64,000 nt of DNA from positions 1 to 64,000 of the forward strand of contig JADNYV010000091.1 of the NCBI GenBank assembly GCA_015501055.1, given 5' to 3'. Position numbers and translations under genes: made by a program. The DNA is from Mucidula mucida (taxonomy: Eukaryota > Basidiomycota > Agaricomycetes > Agaricales > Physalacriaceae). How positions within the stretch are numbered: position 1 is the first letter of the stretch; every line of letters starts with the position of its first letter. Positions 18,913 to 28,700 of this stretch are shown piece after piece. The notes under the pieces are model-generated. The model was not told the origin of the DNA. It worked only from the letters and a program-made list of their open reading frames with translations, and ran no database searches.

Positions 18913-21811
18913 TCACTCGGGTCTCACTCGGAAAAACATGGCATTTGATGTTGATGCTTCCCACGTCGTTGGCGACGCCTCCGTTCGTGAGCGAAAACGA
19001 CGTTCACGGCTCTGACAGCTCTCCACCAAGCCAAACAGTCGACTCCCTTCCCGTTCCACACTGTCTAACATTCTCTGGTCACCAAACTGTTTTTGATATT
19101 CCAACATATCTGCGAATTCCCGAAGCTGAGCGACGCGCAATGTTATCTGCTCCCGGAACGTCGTTTGGCTAGCCACGAACACCCTTACATCGTCTTCTTC
19201 TTCATCGGAGTGCTCGCCGTGGGTACCGCGCGTTCGGGTTGATATGTTTGGAATATCGATGGAGGGCGTCAATGATTGATCAAGAGGGGCAAGAGATGGA
19301 TGCGACCAAAATGGCGGGACTCGATTGCGTCGAACCTCGAGGAAGAAGACTGGAGGTACTGGGTGAACACCTTGAACAAGGTGCTTGCACAGTAGAAACC
19401 GGCTACCATGCAGTAAGGGGCATGTGCATACCCATTTCTTCGTATCGGGCTGATATTTTTCATTCAGAGGAAGTGTCCACGGCGCCGTCTCGCAATGTCT
19501 CCATTCCTTCTTGAATGCCTTTCGCCAGGATGCCAACTCTCGGTACCGTCCAATTGGGTTCATAAGCACGTCAAGTCTTCGATAATAATTCGGCGCCAGC
19601 TTGGTGACAAGGACCCAAATGAGGAGGTCGACTCGTGGGAGGGCGAAGTGGTGTAAAAAGTCCTCCTTGATGCGTCGCCAACTATGCAGAACAAGTGAGT
19701 TTTACATTTTTCAAATTCTCCAGAGAAACTGACTGGCTCTCCAAGATCATCGTCGTCTTCAATATTGCTATCATTTCAGGACACGTCGACCGCGCCCATA
19801 GCTCCCAGCGACCCGGTCGGTACCAATTCTCCCACAAGTACGCCCAGACCTCTCGAAGATCTCTTTTCACGCAATACTCGTACATCATCCGCACTGCCCA
19901 TTCATATATGGCAGCGGTCGAAGGGTGTGCCTCGCCGGGAATAAAAGGGTGAGCGCAGTAGTGGTGTTCCATCATGCCTGTAATTTCTGAGCGGTATTCT
20001 TTAAGACAGAAAGGTCGACTTTGCTTCTCGATCTTCGGCGGCCGGGTCTTCGAGTTCGCATTTGTCGGAAACGGCGTGTCCTGAACAGGTAGATTTTCCT
20101 TGTCCCTTGTTCCAGAGCCAGACGGGATGAGTGGCAGCTTAATCTTCAGTGCCCATGGGCGGGACAGGTCCATGTCTGACTCGCGTGGCATCGCGTCCGG
20201 GTCTGGTCCGCCTTCTCGTTCAGAAGCATCGGGGTCTCCGGGAGGTATGAAAGCAGGATCAATGAATGAAAAGCACTCATGTGCGGCGCGGGCTCGGTAA
20301 GGTGTCGTCGATAGTTTGTCATTCGAGAGTCGTTGGCTGACGGCGCGGTTTAGGTGCCACCAACAAATGAGAATCTTTGCGAGCGTCCAGACTCGCTTGG
20401 CCATGCCTATCTCCACCATATCTTTATCGAGATGTACGAACTTCGGAATAATGCCATATCGCTCCCGAAGTATGGTAGCCCAAGCTTTGAGTGCTGATGT
20501 TCGCTTGCCTTGTTCGACGGTGGTTGCAGTCGTAAGCAAACAATACGCGAGGGGAAAGCCAGCATTGTCGTATTCACCCATAATGCTGTACAGCTCCAGG
20601 TGACCCTTATTCGTGTTAACTAGATTTCCATTCAAGACTAACCCTATATTTGAAGAATATCGGGAACTCACATGTTGCATCCATCCCAATTTCAACCACC
20701 TTTCCTCTTAGTGCATGGAGAATCCGCTTCATCCCAAAACACAGTTGCTTGACTCCCTCCGGAGGCTGTATCTCGTGGAAATAATCGACGTCGTCTCCGA
20801 GCTCCTGCAACAGAATCCGACCTGATTCCATCTGATCTCCCGCTCTCTTCCACATGGTTTCGCTCATAGCTGACCACGCCCGATGTACTTGTGCTGCCGA
20901 GACGTGAGAAAACTTTTTGCGAATGCCTGCAGCCAGGACACTGGGTGTCGAGAAGTCCATATGGGTGCGTATCATGTCGAGCGCACCTTCCGGCATAGAA
21001 ACGTCGTAATATGGGACGTGGCGGACCTCATGGACCAGCCGCAGGGAGATAAGCATACTGCCGTCACCATCCAACCGGCAAGTGATGTTCAATCTGCTGT
21101 GGCAGGGAAATCTTTGCATTCCTACATTCTGCCGTCGCTTCGCATCCTCTCGCGTGCTTAGATGGGGCTTTTGCTTCCGAGACGCGTCCTGGCAGCACCA
21201 GAAGCGCGTCTTGTGGTGGTGATCTGACGACTTGTGATCCCGTACACTACATTAACCGTAAGCAGCTTTCGAGTTGGATCAAGCTTAGACTTACAAGAAG
21301 CGGTAGCTGGTGACTTTCCAGATTTCATTTGCAAGCATCCTGACGCGTTCTTTCATGAATACCATTGGATCCTCGGCCATAGTGTAAGTGCCATAGAAAT
21401 GAATCTTTGTTTTACTCTTGAATAGGTCTCGTATTTCACAGATCATATCCTCTGCATCGCCGTATGTCTCAGCTGCCACCTGGAAAAGCTTAGCACGGCC
21501 AACCGTATTGTATTTGCACTTCAACTCACATTGTAAGTATCCTCACCATCATCCGAGTCACTTCCCTCTCCGCCGGCAAGGTTTGTTGGTCTAGTAATGT
21601 GTACAGTGGTCCCCGGTTGTGGCTCTGCATGCGCGCTAGGTCCTGGTCGTGGTCCCTCATTGTCGTTTATGTCGCGTTTGCGCTTTTTGCACCGTCGGTT
21701 GTTTTCCTGGCAGACGGCACACTGCCTCCAGCCCCAGTTGACAGGAAGTATTTTGTTGCATTTTTTTCGAGAGCACCTTTGAATAGATATGTGCTGTGGC
21801 TGATTCTCCAT
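18913..21811 (-). CDS. Mutator-like (MULE) transposase with SWIM zinc finger, apparently intact
   Basis: Starts at ATG 21811 with a Cys-rich head (CSRKKCNK ... CAVCQENNRRCKKRKRD). Four short introns restore one frame: 50 nt (GTGAGTTG donor) ending near 21480, 64 nt near 21235-21300, 52 nt near 20622-20673, joining DAT to FNTNKGHLELY, and 54 nt near 19684-19737, joining ILES to HWRRIKEDFLHHF. The MULE domain reads IGMDATFN (first Asp), GEYDNAGFPLAYCLL and HLDKDMVEIGMA (second Asp), then WWHLNRAV. A SWIM finger CxC...CxH reads WVCTCPLLHGSRFLLCKHL. The stop is at 18913. I found no nonsense codon or frameshift, so it may still encode an active transposase, or a domesticated one. Terminal inverted repeats were not identified. 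Confidence 0.8.
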
Positions 21812-22748
21812 CGCGAAGGTCGTAAATTTGTGAGAGGAAGTGGTAAATACGGACAAAAGTAGTAAACGAACGCCGACGAGCGCGGTAGTAACTACTTTGG
21901 GACGTTTTTCACATCACGTGTTGATGGCAGGGGAGGGGATGCAGTAAGAATTTTATGGCCGAGTACGGAGCTCAACTTTTGCATCATGTGCATCTCATGT
22001 GACCGGCTTACCTTAGCATCAAAAATTAAATTGCGTCGCCGCCTTTCTTTCCAATGCCCTCAGACGCGTCAACGACGATATTTGCCTTTGATTCTCTTGA
22101 GGGACGCAAATTGTGTCGGGATTTGTCCCATCATGACCTCAAATATGACCCCCACGACTACTCGCTGGATGTCGCTGTCAAAATCATCGACTCGGATGAG
22201 AGGGAGGTATATTGGTCGGGCTCAGGAGAGATGACTGAGGAAGGTTGGTCGGAGGTATGTTCTCGATGTCATAACGCTGATATGGGCGTCTCCGAGTTGT
22301 GTTACGAAGCGGGTGTGATGCCGGAGTAGGAGTATTATTGCAGGAGATATTTGTAGAGGTGATGGTCGCTGGAGTGGATGGAAAGAGTGGTGCATTTAAG
22401 GATAGTAGTGGTGTAGAAAAAGAGGCCGGATTAGTGTGAGAGAAGTCGGGGAATGTAGTAGGTCTGATAGGTGAGAGATTAAAGATCGGAGGTATAGGAT
22501 TGATTGGCAAAGAGTTCGGGGGCTGTCCCGAGCTCATAAATTAACGACAAAGTGGAAGCAGACTAAAAAGTAAACGGCGCGAAAGCGCACTTAGGGCGTC
22601 ACATGAGTTTAGATATATGGAGATATGCAATTGCGTCATTGCAAGCACAGCCAGAGTCTTTTGCCGAGCTCCTATATGGACGCGGCGTATGAAAGCAGAC
22701 TCTAGATTAAAGTGTCAGCTTTGATTGAGTCTGCCTAAGGGAGACTAG
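21812..22748. other. Intergenic; weak overlapping small ORFs
   Basis: Two opposing open frames overlap: plus 22054-22329 (acidic, 91 codons) and minus 22184-22537 (Pro/Ser/Thr-rich, 117 codons, IENIPPTNLPQSS). Either could be a small host gene or part of the MULE, but neither has a recognisable domain. A possible promoter of the MULE gene would lie at 21815-22050. Confidence 0.3.
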
Positions 22749-24339
22749 CAGTGTTGGCCAAGTCACTGTCGAGCAGTGTCAGCCAGATGTCGGACAGATT
22801 TATAAGCGTCGGACACCTGTCCGGAGTGTCGATCGCTGTAAATGGCAAGTGATGATCACTCGCGCATCGGCGACGCCTTTTCAATTCTCTGTTGCATGTA
22901 GATATTGAAATTTATATTTAAGCAAATACAATGTCCTCTAGCATGCCATCAACATCTATGTCTACCTCCGGATCACTGTCAGCAGCCCCGTCAAAATTCA
23001 TCAGCTCGTACATTGTGCACTCCTCATCAAATGAAATCTGTGCTATCTTCTTGAACCGTTTGAACCAGTACTTGTTAGTGAAATCAAACATCTCCTCCAG
23101 CGTGAGCTTGTTCCCAATGATGTCTGTTGCAAAGCCAGGAACTTCATCAACATTGTCGTCAGCATCCGCGTCGATAGCCTGCAACTGGTTCTTGATGAAT
23201 GTCCTAAATGAGTTCCGGGGCCTTTGCTCTGTGGATGCTGCATCTATCAGGTGCTGTTAGTTGGAAAAAAGCATGAGACTTGGGTTGAAGCCTACCGGTC
23301 ATTGATATGTCCTCATCATTGTCACTCTGATTTGAGGTAGTAGCCTGGGTCACTGTTCCCTGGCGTTCAGCCTCCTGTGCCCTTCGAGCCCGCTCCATAT
23401 TCTCCTTGTCTACGCCAAATTGTCTCTTCAGCCGTTCTCGTGCTTCCTTTGCACGAAGGTGCTGATCCCAATTGTGCAACTTGAGTTCTGAGAGCTGAGT
23501 GAGGTTGTCGAGGCCTAATCGTGTACGAAGTTTTGTTAATGTGTTACCGAACACACTAAAGAGCCGTTTGCACAATGCCGAGTTAGTGGAGATGGCAAGA
23601 ACATGAATGGCGAACTTGATAAACGAAGGTAAGGGCCTGCCCGCATAAGCAAACTGCATGTAATAGTCAGCGCTGCTTGGCTCAAGTCCCTATGAAAATG
23701 TGATAAGCATGGGAGGTCAAATAACAGACGGTGGCTCTTACTGCTGCTATTGATGTAGCAATGAACTCTTGAGCATCCTCATCAATCCCTTTAAACAACC
23801 CAGTACCGTGCAGATAAGAAGTAAGTGTTGAATGAAAATCAGGAGGTGGATTAACCTTGTATAGTCACTTGTACAGTGCAAGAAGCAGACAAGTAACAGA
23901 GGCGTTGTTGAAGCAAGAGAGTGTGTTCAATGGTGCCGTACAATAGAAGGGATTCAATATAAGAGCAGCAATAAAGATTTCCTGATCAGCATTCTTCCAC
24001 CGAGACTCCAAGGAAGCTAGGATGGCGTTAACACCGTCCGCATTGGCACCAGAAGCTGGATCGTCCAGCATTGCGCGGTACCACATTGCGAGGAAACCAA
24101 ACGTGAGCAAAACACGATCAAGACCAACCTGAACACCTTGAACCGTGTTGGTAGCGATTGCGAGAGGCTCAAGATGGCTCACGATTCTGTATTCTCATAA
24201 GAAAAGCGAGGAAATATGAATGAATAAAACATACTTTGCGATAGCATACCAAAAGACGCCGTCCATGACTATCTTCTGCATCTCTCGGGCCTTTTGCTTC
24301 GCCTTCTTCTTACCTATAAAGACAATCTTCTCCGCCTCC

Positions 24340-24868
24340 TGTTATGAATCACCATATTTTCACATTTTCAATCTTATCATATCTTATCGGGGGGGCTTGT
24401 CTTATCAACCAACGGACTGTTTCATCATCTGTTTCGTCACCGATCATACTCCTTTTCATTACCAAAGCCGTACTCATGTCGGACACACACCCAACACATG
24501 GATGACATCATACATGCCGATACCTCATGGACTCCCTATTGTATACACACCGCCAACACTCGTAGCACACATGGTTGTTTCAGTATTATTACTTACATGC
24601 AGTTACCACTTGTATTTAATGGTTTCACGGACTGGTAGCATACAACACTGGGTCAAGGGCGTGGAGCATCCCTAGTGGAAACGTGTATGGACAAGGAGTC
24701 CCAAACACAGACTTACTAGTATATAAGCAGTAGTGTAGTATCATTGTACTTTAGTTCCGATCTCGTTTATATACCTGGCCTAGCCTAGTCTTACGAACAC
24801 GAACACTTTCTTCCTTAGTTCTTGCTGTGGTACCTGGTTGAGTCTTGTGGCTTAGTCAGTCGCTAACA
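24340..24868 (+). repeat. 5' LTR of the gypsy element
   Basis: 529 bp, TG...CA ends with a TGTTA/TAACA inverted pair. It contains a TATATAAG box at 24720-24727 and the motif AGTTCCGATCT at 24753-24763, which probably marks the transcript start and the primer used for self-priming. Confidence 0.95.
24720..24763 (+). promoter_or_regulatory. Gypsy LTR promoter and inferred start of R
   Basis: TATATAAG at 24720-24727 is followed 33 nt later by AGTTCCGATCT (24753-24763). The spacing fits a TATA-directed transcription start. If transcription starts at 24753, the RNA 5' end is exactly complementary to the primer-binding site at 24871-24881. The 3' LTR copy has one change in this motif (AGTTCCAATCT). 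Confidence 0.7.
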
Positions 24869-24870
24869 GA

Positions 24871-24881
24871 AGATCGGAACT
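24871..24881 (+). other. Self-priming primer-binding site of the gypsy element
   Basis: AGATCGGAACT lies two bases after the 5' LTR and is the exact reverse complement of AGTTCCGATCT in the LTR. No tRNA 3'-end complement (TGG...) is present. An 11-nt fold-back of the RNA 5' end onto the site after the LTR is how Tf1/sushi-type chromoviruses prime reverse transcription. Confidence 0.75.
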
Positions 24882-25320
24882 TCTTTCTACCACCTACCAC
24901 ACATCCCTGATCGTCAATCAGCACTTCGCTGTTTGATCATTGCACATTTCCCTATTCCCTTTCCCTGTTTACAGATCAACGGAATCCTAATTCCAGCACA
25001 CATCTGCATACATGTGTATTGGTCCCAGTAGCGCCGGCTAACAGTTAGAGATAACTGCCTCGGGTGCTGGAAGTAGCCGCTCTCACGAGAACAAACTTTT
25101 GGCAGTTGCACTTCAGTGGGCGCTGTTTACGGGTCAACCCCCGTTCCCAGGAAAACTTCGGCTTATCTCACACCAGAGGGATGTTGGCTGGGCAATTGCA
25201 AACTTGTGACGAGCTCTTGGGCTCCGTAGATACGTAGTCAGTAGTCGGTAAAATAGCGTAGACAGTTACGATACCTATCTACTTTACTTACCTTACAATA
25301 CACATCATCATTCCCTACCC

Positions 25321-25585
25321 TGTCGTGGTGAAGAGCAACACGGAGATTTCGGAGGAACGGAGATAGCGGAGATATCGACGCGACGAGATGAAAGGAACAT
25401 GCGCGTGTTGGGCTTTCCTCAGTACAGCTACGACGTACTGAGGTAAGCCACTCGCTGCGAATCACATTGGACCTAGGCTGACTATACATTGTAGAATACA
25501 TTGATACTTACACCCTGCCTAGGTATAGTACAGCTACGACGTACTGAGAATACATTGATACTTACACCCTGCCTAGTTCCTAACA
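25321..25585 (+). repeat. 5' LTR of Copia-2 with duplicated, intron-like module
   Basis: Begins TGTCGTGG, ends CCTAACA. It contains module A (25421-25442), an intron-like 52-nt segment (25443-25494), module B (25495-25522), a GTAT joint (25523-25526), a second A (25527-25548) and a second B (25549-25576). The two A+B copies are identical over 50 nt except that the intron-like segment is missing from the second. Module A of the first copy sits in a hairpin (CCTCAGTAC ... GTACTGAGG). Confidence 0.95.
25443..25494 (+). other. Intron-like 52-nt segment in the Copia-2 LTR
   Basis: Begins GTAAGC after an AG (a CTGAG|GTAAG donor), contains GGCTGAC 12-18 nt before its end as a branch-site candidate, and ends TTGTAG. 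Its length is normal for a basidiomycete spliceosomal intron. Its exact removal gives the sequence of the second module copy 32 nt downstream. The same arrangement is present in the 3' LTR at 30352-30403. Splicing itself is inferred, not shown. Confidence 0.65.
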
Positions 25586-25598
25586 GGTTATGGGCTTA
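25586..25598 (+). other. Copia-type half-tRNA primer-binding site
   Basis: GGTTATGGGCTTA directly follows the 5' LTR. It matches the complement of the anticodon region of initiator methionine tRNA (GGTTATGGGCCCA) at 11 of 13 positions. The Drosophila copia element uses this internal half-tRNA site rather than the tRNA 3' end. Copia-3 has GGTTATGGGCT at the same place. Confidence 0.75.
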
Positions 25599-25722
25599 TA
25601 CTGCTGAAGGATCGACTCTACGAAGCGACTCTACAGTTAGGAACTAGCCGTCCCAGTGCACGCAGAGCGCGCCGGACACCAGAAACCTTATTTCTTCTTT
25701 CACATCCCTCTCTATCACCACC

Positions 25723-28700
25723 ATGCCACTCGAGGCTATCAAAGCTAAAACGATAACGGGTCTAGAAGCCCTCGACCTCAACAAGAAGAACTACGTCCGA
25801 TGGAACGAAAGCGCCCTCGACGCGTTCCTCATCGCCGGCAGCAAAGAGTATGTCACCGGCGACGTATCGAAGCCCGACGCGTCCGATGCAGCCAATCTCG
25901 CGATCTGGACCAAGAATGACAGTATTGCGCAAGCGATGATTCGCATGAACATTGCTGCCTCGGAGAGAGACTACCTGCGCGACAACTGCAAGTGCACAAC
26001 CGCGAACGAGATCTGGAAGGAGCTCGAAAAACGCCACAGACAGAAATCGTCAACTCAGCCCTCCCTCTTAGACGACGCCCTATCCGCCAACATCTACCGC
26101 GACGAAGACATGGTCACCACCGCGAATAGAGTCCGTGACATCTGCAAGCAGATCTTCGAGATCGGCACTCTTGATGCGGAAACGCTGGCGCGCGTCGTCC
26201 TACTTCGCGCCCTGTGTTCGGATCTCAAACACGTCCGCGAGAAGCACGAAGACAACGACAAGTCCACTGCCGCCGATATCGTCGCGTCACTCGAGAAGGA
26301 GACCCTGCGTCTGAAGGACGAGCTAAAGAAGGAGGCGGAAGAGGAGAAAGCGAATGCGGCGCTGACACAGAAGTCGCACAGCAAAGGCAAGGGCCACACT
26401 CATGGGCAGAACGGTCTATGTGAGACATGTGGAGGTCGTCACAGAACGGATGAATGCTGGGGAAGAGGCGGGGCCATGGAAGGCAAACGTGATGAGGTGT
26501 TGAAGAAGAGGGCTGCGCGACGCGAGAAGAACTCCCCCTCCCCCTCTCCTTCCTCCTCTGCCAACACAACTACGTCAACTCCCAAACCGCCAGATCCAAA
26601 CAAGCCACGGTTCGCGTTCAAAGACTCCGCCGGTAAAACCGTCTACTTTACCATGGTCGAGGAGGAGCAAACAGCCGCCACCGCGTTTGTGACACCAAAC
26701 TCCGAGCTCGAGGAGATATACGCCGCCCAACACGCACGTCGTGGCTCTGAGTCGTCCGAGTTTTCTATGCTCGCCGACGTCGCCAGAGTGTCCATTGATT
26801 GGAAGCACCATCTGAAACCGGGCTACACCGTCGACGATGCTAGTACACCCGTCGCCCTTCAGACGAATCAGTACACCGTACTCAATATTGCAGACTGTGG
26901 ACCTTTTGCCGGGGACTCAGGAGCGACGGTACACGTCTCGCCAGTACGCGAAGATTTTCACACTCTACATGCCATCCCACCACAGAAAATCTGGGGCGTC
27001 GGAGGAAACTACATCGAGGCAAGGGGCATCGGAGACATCCACATCCGCCAGGCGAAAGGCGCCACTCTCATCCTCCGCGATGTCTTATACGTTCCTCAGG
27101 CGACAATCCGACTCATGTCCATTGGCAAGATCTGCGACAACGGCTATACCGCCGACTTCGACGATGCTGGATTCTGTATTAGGAGCAAGACCAGCAAAGC
27201 AGTCGTCGCGACGGGAACTCGCCACAGCAAGAAGCTGTACACTCTAAACGGCGCAATACTTCCCCGTGTCAAGCACACTGTCACCAAGACAGCACCCACT
27301 TCCAATCCCATTGCCGCCGCAGCCAATGCCAACACAAACACGGCTAACCTTCGCACCTGGCATGGACGCCTCGGCCATATCGGCATCTCCACAATCAAGA
27401 AGATGGCCCAACGCGCTATGGCAAAAGGTATGCCAGTCGACTTCTCCGAAAACCCACCCTCATGCGAATCTTGCATTCTTGGAAAGCAGACACGCACGCC
27501 CGTGGCCAAAACAAGGGAGAATGAGCGGTCAAAGCGAAAGCTGGGAGTCGTATGTGTTGATCTTACGGGGCCGGAGGCGGTAGAATCCAAGCGACACAAT
27601 CGTTATTCAATGGAACTAGTCGATGAATATACAGACATGACGTGGTGCATACCGTTGCGAACGAAAGACCAGGCGTTCTCTGAACTTCAAAGATGGGAGA
27701 AGGAGAGGAAGCTCGAGTGCAATGAAGAGGTCGGCATATACAGAACCGACGGAGGCGAACTAAAAAGCGACCAAATGCGCGACTGGTTAGCAAAAACCGG
27801 CACAAAACTGCAAGTCACCGCACCATACACTTCCGCGCACAACGGTATTGCTGAACGCCGTCACCGCACAGTATTCGAACTGGGAAGAGCAATGATGGCA
27901 GAGTGCAAAGCACCGGCATATCTATGGGACTATTTTGTGGAGACCGCGGGTTATGTGGCGCAGAGACGTCCGACGACGTACCAGAACAAAATGACTCCAT
28001 ATGAAGCATGGTACGGCGTCAAACCAAACCTGGCGCATCTCCGCGAGATAGGGTGCAAGGCATTCGTTCTGATCCAGAACAAGCACAACCCCAAGATCTA
28101 TGACCGTTCACTCGAGTGTCAGCTAATTGGGTATTCGTCCAACTCAAAAGCTTACATCTGCTACCATCGACAGACACATCGTGTAGTCACGTCATACCAC
28201 GTCGAGTTTATCGAGTCGCACCAGAAACACGCAACGCCACTACAGCCCGGACGCATAGTCAATGCCGATGATGATGATGATGACGAGGACAAGATGCCCG
28301 TACTGATTGAAGAGAGTGATGATGAAGACGAAGATGATGACAGCAGCGATGGCGAGGAAGACGAAGACAATCTAGGAGAAGACGGCGGCAATGTTTCCGA
28401 TCCCGATCCAGATGTCCGAATACCCCGCAGGAGTCAAAGAGAGAAGCAAGCAGGACTCGAAGAACGTATCAGGAAGGCAGTCAGGGAGTCTACTGACGCG
28501 GGGAACAGGCTCCGCGCTGATCGAGAAGCAAGAAAACGCGCACGTCAAGAACACATCCCAAACGAAGACGATGTTCACGCACTGATTGACGGGATCGTCC
28601 TCGCCACGTTAACTGAAGATGAAAATATCAATCTCGAATTCCCAGAAGAGCCCAAGTCAACGAAAGAAGCGCTGGAGAGCGACCAATCTGCAGAGTGGCA

